Shown in pieces: positions 48,148 to 59,493 of a DNA stretch of 64,000 nucleotides. The number at the start of each line of letters is the position of its first letter. Within the stretch, counting starts at the first letter, position 1. The notes beneath the pieces were generated by a model, which was not told the origin of the DNA, did no database searches, and saw only the letters and a program-made list of their open reading frames with translations. The translations under genes were made by a program, and so were the position numbers. The DNA is from Laguncularia racemosa (lineage: Eukaryota > Streptophyta > Magnoliopsida > Myrtales > Combretaceae): the NCBI GenBank assembly GCA_037954665.1, contig JBBMOL010000298.1, positions 1 to 64,000 on the forward strand, written 5' to 3'.

Positions 48148-49625
48148 TGTTGGTCCCAATAAGATTAATCAAGAGGAGGGTGAATTGATTAATTACTTAA
48201 AGTTTCCCTTTTTTGCAAATCATTAAAAACTCTTGACTAATAAAATCACGTGAATGACAATAATGAAGAACAATAATGTGCAGTAAATAAAATGAGTAGA
48301 GAAGAATATAATGCTCAGATATTTATAGAGGTTCCGCCTTGAGCATTAGTCCTCTCTTCCAGCTCCACGTCGGGGTCCCGGTTGTCTATACCGGTTGTGT
48401 TTCACTATATCAAATAAATTGAAGAAGTACAATATAAGCCTCTTCAAGGTAAAGTCTCACTGTTGAGTCTTTCTAGCTTCTTCACTAAGCTAATCACTCA
48501 AACTACAGTGATGAAACAACTATCAATGCTTTATACACGAAAGGAATTACAACAACAATGAGGAATATCGGATTTCCTCTATACAAAAGATCACATGTAT
48601 ATGTAAAGATTTTTCGCTTGAAGATGTATGAGCCTTTTCTTTTTTTGTGTGTTTTTTTTTCTTTCGTTCAAAGAACGTTCTCTTCCTACTTTACTTGAAT
48701 TAAACACTCTTTATATGAAGAGAACATAACGGTTACTTTCTACGTGACAATCTTGAATTTATTTTTGAATTTTTGTAATTCAAAAATAAGTTGAATCTGT
48801 TGGAGAGGATCTGCATTCCGGGATAATCTTGATGAGGATAATCTTGGATAAATCAGTTTGATCAAGATCTTCTTTGGATATATCTCTTGGATAAAGTTTG
48901 TTGAAGATATCCCTCACATTGTGGAACTATATCTTGATGTAACAACCATATTTCTTATCCTTATCTTTGTAATTGTTGGATCTCCCAAAATATAGCACAA
49001 ATATCTAGATTTAAATCTTGATAAAACTTGTAAATCTTATATGATCTCACTTTATAATAAAATAAAATCTTTAAATAAAATCTTGTAAAACTTTATATAA
49101 ATTAAAAAACCCTAAGATATAAAATCCAACTTTAGTAAAACACATCAAGTATATTACCTAAATATACTTGACATGTGGAGCTAGGCCTTGAAATTTATTA
49201 AAAACTATCGATATAAAAATTAGAATGTAATCTGGAAAAATTCGTGACAGACATGAAAGGTTCTGAAAGTGCTTCTGAAGCAAACCTGTTAACTGTCCTC
49301 CTGTTATGAAGGTTCTGAAAGTGCTTCTGAAACAAACCTATCAACTGTTCTCCTATTGTAAAGGTTCTGAAAGTGCTTCTAAAAGATTAACACGACAACT
49401 ACGGATACACTACACAACTTCTGAAACACCTTCTGTCAGAACAAAAATAGTCTATATAACACTTTTGAAGGTTCTGAACAAGCTTCTGTCTCCTTGTTCA
49501 ACTTAGAAAAATTTACATACTATCTTCTGAAACAACTTCTGACAAGCTTAAACATACGTTACACATTATTCCTCTTTTGTTAACATCAAAACTAAATTAG
49601 AGAACTTAACATTCTCCCCCTAACA
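48148..49625 (-). repeat. C2 5' LTR
   Basis: 1478 bp, TGTTGG...CTAACA. Contains a 52-bp tandem repeat (49259-49390) and more TTCTGAA-type motifs up to about 49545. Confidence 0.94.
49259..49390 (-). repeat. 52-bp tandem repeat in C2 LTR
   Basis: GGTTCTGAAAGTGCTTCTGA recurs at 49259, 49311 and 49363. About 2.5 units, in the far (U3) part of the LTR for a minus-strand element, where enhancer repeats are common. Confidence 0.8.
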
Positions 49626-49630
49626 AGATT

Positions 49631-50276
49631 CAAATCTTCCATAGATATGACTCACTAGAGAAGAAATGAAAAACAACAAAGATGAAATCGATATGACTCA
49701 CGATTCCCCTTTGTTGCACTCGCTACAATTCCAATTCTTGGGTTGAAATTGATAAGAGGTTTTGAACTAAGGATGAACCCTAATTCCACACGTGAAGTGC
49801 TAGGTTTTTTCTACAAAATATCGCCTCCCAAACCCTCTTCTAAGCAAGTATTTATACTTGCTACTCCTAGGGTTAGAAAGTGGTCAAAATTACAAGTTTA
49901 CCACTTTTAAGGTGGCTAGTCCTAAATGAAAATTACAAGGAAAATGAAAGTGTCCCAAAACCAAATACAAAAAAAAAATAGTTCATAAAAGAAGAAATAT
50001 ATAAAAGAAATGGTCCTTCATGATGTCGGTCTTCAAGAAGCTTTTGAATGAGGTTCCGTTGACAACCTTGATTCACTCAGTAGTATGGGTGTTTTTGCAT
50101 CCTGTAGGACTGACAAATGAACCTATTGAAATGCATCAAAATTATAGTGCAAAGATATAGGAAGTAGGTTAGTTTTCTCAAGGTTGGGTTTCTCTAGCAA
50201 AACCCTCAAAGCTAGATTATGGAGACCCTTAGCTCGAGCCCTAGTGATAGGTCCTAGAGGAGTCTGATTCCTATCA
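49631..50276 (-). repeat. B1 5' LTR, second part
   Basis: 646 bp continuing from 43689, including the TATA palindrome 49843-49862. Ends at the tccat target copy. Confidence 0.93.
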
Positions 50277-50600
50277 TCCATGGTTTTACACCTATGTAGT
50301 AGCTACCTCACTTAGGCTTGATATGATGCACTCTATACCTGATTGGTATAGATGGACACACTAGGAGCACACATATTGGGCACACCTCATGCCTATAGAT
50401 GATGAGTTGGATTGGGAGCCAATACACTTCTCGTCACTCTGCCTAAAGGGAGACCTTGCATGGAAGAAGGGAAAACCAAGGCGAAAAAGATACCACATGG
50501 AGATGGACATTATGGAGTGTCTAAATCAAATCAATTGTAGACTTTGTTGAGTATGGGGGAGTAGGGTAAGGTAGGTTCATATTAGAAGAATGTGCCTACG
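50277..50600 (+). pseudogene. M1 transposase, 3' part
   Basis: In the frame that continues IYRIP across the B1 site: WFYTYVVATSLRLDMM, then after one stop ELDWEPIHFSSLCLKGD and KGKPRRKRYHMEMDIMEC, the usual MULE C-terminal end. The SWIM C-x-H pair is lost. Joining 38240 to 50282 restores the order of the MULE C-terminus, which confirms B1 as a later insertion. Confidence 0.75.
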
Positions 50601-51329
50601 TTGACATGATAATGGTAAATGATGGATACTAATACCATTTCATCATGTTCGACATTGCATTTGTGATGCTAACATTACCTTTGTCCCTTTGTAGCTTAGG
50701 TGAATACTCGAGCACTTCATTGACTTTGTTTTTACATAGTAAAAGGAGGATGCTTGGTCTTTTGCATATATATTTACAATTTTGTAATTTATTGAGAAGT
50801 TATATTAAATGCTAATTTATTTAGACATTTGTTAATTTGTTTTCACATATTCAAAGTTGTAAAATTGTATATATATACATTGCATATGTAGCAAGCAAAT
50901 GCTAACATTATTTGTTAGACATAATGCAAAGCATTCATTATAAAATGTAAAAATACAAAAATTTGATCATTTCAATGGAACATATACATATGAAATGAAT
51001 AAAAAATTATCAATTCCTATCCTATCCTATCTCTTTCCCCTAGTGAATTGTCTAGTTAGCTAAGTAAAGGTGTTGGTTAGCCTTAGATGTGAAGCTGGAG
51101 GAGCATTAGACTCCTATGTTGGATGCTATTAGGGAGTATCATTGAATGCTCGCCAAAGCACAAGACTCCACTCTATAGGCTAAGTTGATGATTTACCTTA
51201 GTACATAGGTTATTTTCCAAAGCATTTCTTTTATGGAGCCAATGGTGTTGGGACAGGACCACTTATAGAATGCTAATGTGGTATCTCGTATTAACTAAAA
51301 ATTGGCCCTAGGCTAGCATATATCGCATT
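50601..51329. other. M1 internal non-coding DNA
   Basis: AT-rich, no coding signal seen between the transposase end and the PMD pseudogene. Confidence 0.6.
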
Positions 51330-52990
51330 GGAATCAATAGGCATTAGTTGGTCTTGTATTGGATTTTGTTATGTCTCACCTCGATTTCAAGGCTATTGTC
51401 ATCTCACTATCCATCGCCGCATAAGAATCAATTGTGCTTCCACCTCTACCTTCACCTCCACCTCCTTGGTATTCTGCTGTTGCGGTTGTGAGTATAGTGT
51501 TACGCCCTTAGTGGCATTGCATGAAATGAAGACCTTGAGTAGCTGGTCTCACAACCTTGTCTAGTTTTAGCAATAAGAAAATTTATCATAACATTTCATC
51601 CTACAAGTATGAACAAAACGTAAATTAGATAAGAAATGATCATGTAATTATTCACTTATAGAGTGTTGATGTAAATCGTACTTACTAGAAATCTAAGAAT
51701 AGCCCTTGTGCATCCTATATATCACCAGTTAATCAATCCGCACCATTGCATGTAATTGTCTTGCATACTACTAGGGCTCTCTATGTAAACCACTCGATTA
51801 ACTCGCTCTTCCTACATGTGTATATACACTATATGTTGAACTAACCAATTAACATCAATCCTCCCCTATAAGTCAATTTAATAGAGCTCTTACTATGTGT
51901 TCATTAGATGTGGGATATATTGGAACCCACCAAACTACTTGGCTACTCAGTTTGGGAAATTCCACTCAATAATGTGAAAGCATATTAGTAGTACTTGAGC
52001 CATCCAAACATGCATGCCACCGTTGCAGAAATCGAGTAGGAGATTAATTACATTCCCATTGTACGACTCCCATTCCACTAAAAGAATACAAAATTATATT
52101 AATTGTAAATGATGAATATGAAGAATTGGAAAGGAAAATAAAAAATAGGTTATTGAAATACTTGTGACATGTTCTACCTGTCTAACGTATCTTGATATGC
52201 ACTAATAATATGGGTCGAGTGATATTGAGTGTCACTTGTCTCGTTCCAACATATTGCTAATAGATAGCCAGATTCTATGTATAGTCCATGTCAACTAAAG
52301 GGTACTATGTAGGGATTATCTTAGGTCCACACCTATAAGAGAATGGCACCCCTTCTAATCTTATGTGCTGACAGTGATGAAGCGACATAAAGTTGGTGAT
52401 ATAACCATGCCGGATATGTGGACCCCTAACTATATGTCTTAATAATGTTGAAATGCTCCAACAAAGGTAATCACATCACAAGGATGAGGGCACTGGATTT
52501 ATTGGTAAAGATAAATTGCCCTAGCAGCTACATTATGTACACGCGCGTATATCAATGGATTTACTTAGCATTGACATTAGGTGGGAGCATCCAAAACATA
52601 TCATGGAGCCATGTCATACTAATGCGCCCCCTACCACTAGGCCTTCACCTTACACCTAAGAATTCTTCACATATCGCACCCCAATCTAGGCAACTATTCC
52701 CTGTAACTGCTTGACCATCAATAGGGAGTCTTAACTGGATCTCTACATCTTGTAGGGTGATAATAAACTTCCTTATTGGCATGTGGAGTGCGTGCGTCTT
52801 TAGTCGCCATCGCTCTACCAATGCTGCAACCATGTGCCAATCTAATGGTATGTACAGTAGGCGGATCACACCTTCGAATCTCACCAAATGCAAGTATGGC
52901 TCCATTCAAGGATCAAGGGGGATAGTGAGCTCATTGCGATAGAGTGACAACTTGCGCTGTCGATCAATGAGGGTTGCTTGATCATATAAT
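51330..52990 (-). pseudogene. plant mobile domain (PMD, MAIN-like) pseudogene carried by M1
   Basis: Best part is 52905-52645: LVRFEGVIRLLYIPLDWHMVAALVERW, THALHMPIRKFIITLQDVEIQLRLPIDGQAVTG and CLDWGAICEEFLG, the hallmark start of PMD proteins. Continuing leftwards in shifting frames: YLPLLEHFNII-like, AWLYHQLY, HVWMAQVLLICFHIIEW and FGGFQYIPH, and a Gly-rich end near 51460. Frameshifts and stops make it non-functional. It is antisense to the transposase. PMD genes are known both as host silencing/development factors (MAIN, MAIL1) and as frequent transposon cargo; here the cargo reading fits. Confidence 0.75.
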
Positions 52991-53189
52991 GATAACAAGT
53001 GAAATGTTTTACTATTCGTAATGCAACATAAACTAATTAATAAGTAAAAGGTCATTTACCTCTCCATTCTAGATGGCCTGTGATCAATGTCCCTCTTATT
53101 ATGTCAAGACTAAAGGATCAAAGGGTCTAGGCTCCATCTATTATGCAAAAAATAATATATATTAAAAAAATTACTATATGTTACTATTA
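52991..53189. other. short non-coding stretch in M1
   Basis: AT-rich with no recognised feature, between the PMD start and the tandem repeats. Confidence 0.5.
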
Positions 53190-54260
53190 ATATCAAAATA
53201 TTAATTAACAACTTATTAGCGACTATTTACAGTCTAATTAACAGTTAATTAATAGTAACTAAAGTTTACACTTACTTTTACAGTAATAGATAAAGATATT
53301 AATGTACAATCAATATCAAATTTTTTTAGTAATTAATTTTATGATGATTAATTAATGGCATATCAATGACTAATTGCTATTAATTACTGTTAAGTAACGA
53401 TTAATTAACAACAATGTAATTTTATAGCTACTTATACAAAACACATAAAAATATTATATTTGTAATCAATGCAGAATTTTTCACTAATTAATTTTATAAC
53501 AACTAATTAATGACATATTAACAACTAATCACTTTTAATTAATGGATTATTAATAACTATTTAATTTTATAACTAATTTTACAAAAATATACAAAAATAT
53601 TTTACATTTGCAACCAATACAAAAATTTTCACTAATTAATTTTATAACAACTAATTAATGACTAATCACTTTAATTAATGGATCATTAATAACTTCTTAA
53701 TTTTATAACTAATTGTAAAAAAATATACAAATATTTTACATTTACAATCAATAAAAAAATTTTACTAATTAATTTTACAACAACTAATTAATAACATATT
53801 AATGACTACTCACATTTAATTAACGGATCATTAATAACTACTTAATTTTATAACTAATTGTACACAAACATATAACTATTTTACATTTGTAACCAACACA
53901 AAATTTTTTACTAATTAATGACTAATCATATTTAATTAACAAATCATTAATAATTACTTAATTTTATAACTAATTGTACAAAACATACATATATTTTACA
54001 TTTGCAATCAATGCAAAATTTTTCACTGATTATTTTTCTAATGATTAATGACTACTAATTAATAGTTAATTAATAACAACTTAATTTAACTACTACTTTT
54101 ACAAAAAAAAAATGCATTATAATAACACATAAAGATAATTCATTATAACTAACATAAAGGTTTTTCCTAATTATTTTTCTAATGATTAAATAATGACTAA
54201 TTATTTCATCATTAATAATTACTTTTATAATAATTTTCACAATAAAAAATTCAAACATTT
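53190..54260. repeat. AT-rich tandem repeat, about 115-155 bp units
   Basis: The motif ACTAATTAATTTTATAAC or a variant recurs at about 53328, 53483, 53631, 53764, 53910, 54025 and 54166. It is followed each time by a TTAATTAATGGATCATTAATAA-type segment and a TTTTACATTTGCAAYCAAT-type segment. About seven diverged units inside M1. Confidence 0.8.
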
Positions 54261-54810
54261 CATATAAAAAAATACTGAATTTTTTTATTAATTTATTTGC
54301 TAATATTAATAAATGATAAATTAACAACTAATTAACAACTACTGTTACTTTAATAAAAATAGTGGAGTATACATAATTGCACTTATTTTTTATGCATTCA
54401 TACAAAGTGGTATAATAGCAAAAAAAAAAAAAATTTCTCAAAAAAGAAAACCAAAATCTTGCCTTGATGAAGTTATTTTCACACACGTACTTCAACAAGC
54501 TAAAACCTACATAAAATAGAAATTAAGAAAACAAAAATTTTTAAACAATGAGATGGAGTGAAATTTGCAAAGGAATTTCAAAGATATAAAAATGAACATA
54601 TGAATTGATGGTTCGTATTTATATTACAAACAATCAATGCAAATGTTTTTTTTTATGTATTAGAAATCATATCTTATGATACTGTGTAAATTTATTGTAT
54701 CACTTTTATAGGTTTGCAGTGTTACTTTGTCATAATTTTATAGGTTTGTAGGATTCTATCACAGTAAAAAAAAAAAAATATTCCTCAATATAATTACATT
54801 GAAAGCACAA
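54261..54810. other. M1 3' subterminal AT-rich DNA
   Basis: A-runs at 54420-54434 and 54765-54778; no coding signal seen. Confidence 0.6.
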
Positions 54811-54857
54811 ACCTCATTCGCACCTTCAAGCATTTTACTTGAAGGTGCGAATGAGGT
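54811..54857. repeat. perfect 20-bp hairpin near M1 right end
   Basis: Arms ACCTCATTCGCACCTTCAAG (54811-54830) and its exact complement (54838-54857) around a 7-base loop. It lies about 150 bp inside the M1 terminus. Part of it matches the subterminal GAACGAGGTCCGCACCTTCAG motif at the left end. Confidence 0.9.
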
Positions 54858-54900
54858 CTACACCTTCAGTATTAATTTTTTTTTTTTTTTTACTAAAGTT

Positions 54901-55008
54901 GCAAGCTACGTCCATGCCTTTAAAACCTATTTTAGGAATAATTATTTCAAGTAGAATATTTTCATAACTTTTTTAAAAAAGCTACTATATTTAAGAGCAT
55001 TACCCTAA
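54901..55008 (-). repeat. M1 right terminal inverted repeat
   Basis: Reverse complement starts TTAGGGTAATGCTC and aligns with 35068-35176 with mismatches and small gaps. Confidence 0.85.
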
Positions 55009-55011
55009 AAA

Positions 55012-57081
55012 ACAGGTTATGAAATGTACAAAGGTAGGAAGTCGAATGTGTCATATTTTCACATATTTGGGACTAAATGCTACATTAGGAAATTCAGAAA
55101 AAATCTTAGTAAATTTGATAAAAGAGCTGATGAAGGAATCTTTCTTGGTTATTTGACAATTAATAAGGCTTTTTGTATTTTTAATCAAGTAACTAGATTA
55201 GTAGAGAAATCTATTAATGTCAAGTTTACTGATAACCCGATTATGGATGATAGCGATGATGTAATAAATAAAAAGAATAGGGATGAATATTAAAATCATT
55301 AATAAAGTTTACAAGATATTATTGGTGTACCTATTGAACCTAAAACAAAAGATAAGTTAAATATTTGAGTAGGTGGTCTAACAAACACTGCAGCATATAA
55401 TACGTTAGACACTAGAAGGTACTACTAAACTTAAGCATACTAGAATCGAATATTCTAAACCTCGAAAAGTTAAGTCATTTCATCCACTAAAACAGGTGCT
55501 TGGGAAAATAGATTCTTAAGTCAAAATTAGATCAAAGTTACAAGATATAGAAAATCAATTTGCTTTATTATCTAAAATTAAACCTAACAATGTAAATGAG
55601 GCTTTGATAGATAGTAACTGGATCAATGTCATGCAAGAGAAATTAGCATAATTCTAAAGAAATTAGATATGGACACTAGTTTCTAAACTAAAGGACAAAT
55701 CCATTATTAGAACAAAATGGGTGTTAAAAAATAAACTTGATGAGCAAGGTAAAATAGTTAGAAATAAAGCAAAGCTTGAGGCAAAAGGATATTCACAAGA
55801 AGAAGGTATTGATTTTGATGAAACTTATGCCTCTGTTGTTAGATTAGAAGTAATTAGATTATTATTAGTTTATGCTTGTTACAAAGATTTCAAATTATTT
55901 CAAATTGACGTAAAAAGTGCTTTTTTAAATGGATATATCAAAGAAGAAGTATTTGTAAAACAACCCTTAGGATTTGAAGATCCATTAAAAGAAGGCTATG
56001 TTTTGAAATTACAAAAGGCTCTTTATGGTTTGAAACAAGCTCTTAGAGCTTAGTATGAAAGGTTGAGTAATTTTCTAATAAAAAACAATTTCTCAGTGGA
56101 AAAGTTGTCACGACTCTTTTTATAAAAAATTTCAACAAAGATGTTTTAGTGGTAGAAATTTATGTAGATGATATTATTTTTTGTTTTACTAATGAAGTAT
56201 ATTGCAAGGAATTTTCAAAGTTGATGCAAGCTGAATTTAAGATGTCCTTGATATGAGAACTAAACTTCTTTCTTAGATTGCAAATCAAGCAGACTCTCAA
56301 GAAATATTTATTCACTAAAAAATGTATGCTAAGTAAATGCTAAAAAAAAATTGGATTTAAAAATGTTAAGGGAGTTGCTACTCTTATTTCAACTTCAATA
56401 AGGTTTGATCTTAACATCACTGGTAAAAAGGTACATGAAAAATGTTATAAAAGTTTAATTGGATCCTTGTTATGTTTAACTACTTTTAGATTAGACATAT
56501 TGTTTGTTGTTTATGTATGTGCTAGATTTCAAACAAATCCAACTATCAAAAGAATTTTGAAATATATATCTTACATTACAAAATTAGGAATTTGGTATCC
56601 TATAAATCAAAATATTGATTTAATAGGATATTCAGATGCTGAGTATGCAAGCTGTAAGATTGATAGTTGAAGCACTTTAGAAACTTGTCAATTTTTAGGG
56701 GACAAACTTGTATCTTGGTCATCTAAGAAACAAAATTCTATTGCCCTATCAACATCTGAAGCAAACTATGTCAATAGGGAATTGTTGTGCTCAAGTTCTA
56801 TAGATTAAACAACAATTGCATGACTATGGTTTTGTGTAAAAATATTCTAATAAAATGTGAAAATACAAGTACTATTAATCTTGCAAAAATTCAGTTGATC
56901 ATTCTAAATAAAAAAATATTGAAGTAAGATATCATTTTATAAGAGATCATATTAATAATGGAGATGTTAATCTTGATTTTGTTAATACTAAATTTCAATT
57001 AGCTAATGTATTTACAAAATCATTAGATAAGAATATATTTGAATTTATTATAAATGAAATAGATGTATGTTTTCCTTTATA
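55012..57081 (+). pseudogene. pol: C1 pol: integrase C-terminus, RT, RNase H
   Basis: Integrase end 55024-55293 (GYEMYKGRKSNVSYFHIFGTKCYI, INVKFTDN). Then RT at 55650-56340: TKWVLKNKLDEQG, SQEEGIDFDETYASVVRLEVI, VKSAFLNGYIKEEVFVKQPLGF, LYGLKQALRA, a stop, a frameshift and an intact IYVDDIIF near 56157. RNase H from about 56460 (GYSDAEYASC near 56625), ending FTKSLDKNIFEFIINE near 57055. Many stops and shifts. Confidence 0.83.
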
Positions 57082-57231
57082 AAAATAAAAAAAATAATTT
57101 CTTTTGGTTATTTTGGATAAACTACAATGGATGAAAGAGGTGCCTTATCTTCTTAGCCATTGGATTAATCTATGCATGCAAAAACTACTTTCTTAAAAAC
57201 TCCTTACAAAAAATTAAAGATTCAGAACTCC

Positions 57232-57234
<3 letters not shown>

Positions 57235-57265
<31 letters not shown>
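57235..57265 (+). repeat. (CT)n microsatellite
   Basis: About 15 CT dinucleotides between C1 pol and its third ORF, followed by further CT-rich DNA to about 57330. Confidence 0.9.
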
Positions 57266-57268
<3 letters not shown>

Positions 57269-57376
57269 ACTTTAAACACTGTCACTCTCTCTCGACCTTA
57301 AACACTCTTTCTCTCTCTTGGGCCCTATCCTTTATTCACAACAATGGGACCAAGAAAATCAACCTAAATTACTACA

Positions 57377-58766
57377 ATGCTTTTTGAAGCCAAGAAGAAT
57401 GACGAAAATACTATTGAGAATCAAAATGAAGAATCATTTTTATTAAAACACCTCGACCAAGAAAAATCCAAAGAAATGATCTATAGTAGGAAACAAAGGA
57501 AACCCAACGAAAATAGTAGTTCAAAGGAGCCTATTATAGATAGTGATACAAATAGTGAACAAGACACTCTTCTAGACACTCTGAAACAAAAGAAAAAGGT
57601 AGTTCCTTGACATCAATTCACTTAGAAATTTGTTCCATTAAAAGGGAAAATAATGGATTGTATGTCTTTAGACTTTGAATATATAATCAAGAATAGTTTC
57701 CACATAGATGGAATGTTAGATAAAATAGGTTGTAGGATACTGTGTAATTTCAGATATGCGATATTTGGAGAAGTAGTTACAAATTTTTTTGAAAATCTAG
57801 ATTTGAGGAGAAAGGATAGGTTGAAGTCAATTGTTTGTGCTCAAGAAATTGAAATTACTAAGAATAATCTAATTCAATGTTTATAACTTAAAAATGAAAG
57901 TGATGATGAAGACATACTAAACATGATTAGTTTAGAATTATTTCAACATTTGAATGACGGCTTTGAAATAAAATCACAACGAGATATGCTAGTTATTCAA
58001 TTTTCTCTATTGATTAGAATGTTACATAAGATAGTGAGGTCTTTTGTTCGGCCAAGGATTAGGAGTAAAACATATATTTCAATATATGAGATAAAAATTA
58101 TTTTAGGTAGTACTAAAGGGAAAAGTGTAGATGTAGCAGACAAAATTTTGAAGAATTTGCTTGAGAATAAAGGGAAGACACCTTATAGAAATTTGATCAT
58201 GGTTATCTTAAAAGAGAAAAGGATAAGGTTCTTAAAAGTGGATTATATTAAATTTTCTATCGAGAAACTTAATGAAGGGGTTCTTCATCATATAAACAAA
58301 TTTGTTTAGAGAAAAGTTTAGTTCTTTGAGGATTACGCTATGTACATGGATCATAGGCATACAAGAAGGGATATTCTTGAATGGATGTCTAATGTGGAAA
58401 GAGGAGCAATCTTTAAAGAGAAAAAGAAAATTGATGAAGAAGAACTTCTAAAAAAGGGCAAAAAAAAAGAAAAGACTACTAAAAAAGAAAGGAAGACAAG
58501 AAGGAAGGTTAGTAAAAGAAACTTGGAGATCAGGGATGAACCTTTAGTTGATACAAACAACTACTACCAACCTTCCTTCTTGTTTGAAAAGTAAAGATAA
58601 ACCTTTAAAATCATTTTTCTTTAAAGCTAGAACTAGTAATGAGGTAATAAATCTGAAAAACAAGATTTTAAATTTAGAAAATTTTGTAAAGAAAAGCTTT
58701 ATGGAGTTGGAGTTCATGATGGAGTTAGTCACCATTAAACCTGGTGAACAGAAATTCGAGGAATAA
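57377..58766 (+). pseudogene. C1 third ORF, plant transposon protein-like domain
   Basis: Downstream ORF in the envelope position of a SIRE-like copia. In pieces: 57377-57610 (charged N-terminus), 57653-57886 (MSLDFEYIIKNSFHIDGMLDKIG, NFRYAIFGEVVTNFFENL), 57923-58309 (LLIRMLHKIVRSFVRPRI, YISIYEIKIILGSTKG, PYRNLIMVILKEKRIRF), 58340-58594 (K/E-rich coiled coil) and 58620-58766. The central motif matches the RNRVHHILHYIMAR/FLGALIIRILKNLGLF pattern of the T1 third ORF in order and spacing type. Function unknown. Broken by stops at 57608, 57884, 58307 and 58592. Confidence 0.65.
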
Positions 58767-58800
58767 CTTCCACCAACTCTCATTAGGACTGGATTTCAAA

Positions 58801-59049
58801 TCTTCGCATTAGAGCAAGAGCCAAAGGATTTCAAATCTTGGCAATGAGAGCTCATTTTGAGCAAATCGACCCCGAAATTATTTGTTTACTAATCTCTTTT
58901 ATATTACTCATGTATTGTATATTCCAATAGGCACACTTATTAGGCTTTATAGGGCGATGGACAAACTCACTAAGACTCAGCTTATGGGTTATCTATAGAC
59001 CAACTTGAACCGACGATGAGCTGGGTTGACGAATTCTATTGAAGAACTA
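58801..59049. other. unassigned AT-rich stretch
   Basis: No coding or repeat feature seen; probably the C1 3' end or the start of the LTR fragment to its right. Confidence 0.5.
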
Positions 59050-59493
59050 GCATGTTGTAGACTATTTTCACTTGTAATTTATTTATTTGAATCATTTATG
59101 TTGCAAATTTTTTGGGACACTTTTATTTGGTTGTAATAGGTGCTTTTAGGACCGGCTACCCTAAAGTGGCATAATTGTAATTTTGTGGACTTTTTAACCT
59201 TAAATAGAGCAAGTATAAATGCTTGCTTAAGTAAGGTTTTGAGGGACTTTTGATAATTTTTCAGGAAAAAAAAAAAACACTTCACGTGTTAAGGGTTAGG
59301 TTTCCTAATTCCAATTTGATCTTATCAATTTCAATCCCGAAATTGAGATTGTGGTGAATGGCTTCAAAGTGAATTGTGAGCAATATCAATTTTCGTTGTT
59401 GCAATTTTCCTTTTCATCACTAGTGAGTTATATCTAGGGTTAAATTGGATTGTTCTTGGTCATATTTTGATTGCATTTGTAATCATCTATTAT
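59050..59493 (+). repeat. B-family LTR fragment, inverted relative to B2
   Basis: Matches the reverse complement of the B2 LTR segment 59840-60250, including the TATA palindrome region (59208-59227) and TTGATTGCATTTGTAATCAT. It breaks at 59493, where B2 begins, so B2 inserted into this copy; its other part should lie beyond the window. Confidence 0.8.

Larger units (their letters stand above)
43690..49625 (-). mobile_element. C2: Ty1/copia element with truncated 3' LTR
   Basis: Inserted in the B1 5' LTR; flanks ggatt (43685-43689) and agatt (49626-49630), the uninterrupted B1 LTR having agatt. The 5' LTR is complete (48148-49625), but only the first 177 bp of the 3' LTR remain (43690-43866). 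The rest of that LTR plus the RNase H end of pol is deleted. Gag, protease, integrase and RT are recognisable; SIRE/Maximus-like. Confidence 0.93.
38241..50276 (-). mobile_element. B1: Ty3/gypsy chromovirus-like element without gag, interrupted by C2
   Basis: Target duplication tccat at 38236-38240 and 50277-50281. 3' LTR 38241-39245. 5' LTR split into 43327-43689 and 49631-50276 by copia C2. The PBS is a Met-tRNA variant. The interior has protease, RT, RNase H and integrase in decayed form, but gag is missing. The pol tail runs into the LTR with GPITRARAK, as in family A. A separate family from A, shared with B2. Confidence 0.93.
35068..55008 (+). mobile_element. M1: Mutator-like (MULE) DNA transposon, 20 kb with nested insertions
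   Basis: Defined by about 108-bp imperfect terminal inverted repeats (35068-35176 and 54901-55008) sharing TCTTAAATATAGTA and GAAATAATTATTC. It contains a MuDR-type transposase, a PMD pseudogene, an AT-rich tandem repeat and the gypsy element B1. If the repeats begin at GGG, the 9-bp flanks are caaaaaatt and taaaaaaca. Both are derivable from the copia codons caaaaaaca and fit a mutated 9-bp MULE duplication. Net length without B1 is about 7.9 kb. Confidence 0.8.
55009..58800 (+). mobile_element. C1 (second part): copia element after M1
   Basis: Resumes integrase at TGYEM and continues through RT and RNase H to about 57080, then a third ORF (57377-58766). No 3' LTR recognised; the right end near 58800 is uncertain. 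Confidence 0.82.

Noticed and set aside
49259..49545. Heat-shock elements in the C2 LTR
   Set aside because: TTC and GAA are separated by one base, not the two-base spacing of a heat-shock element.
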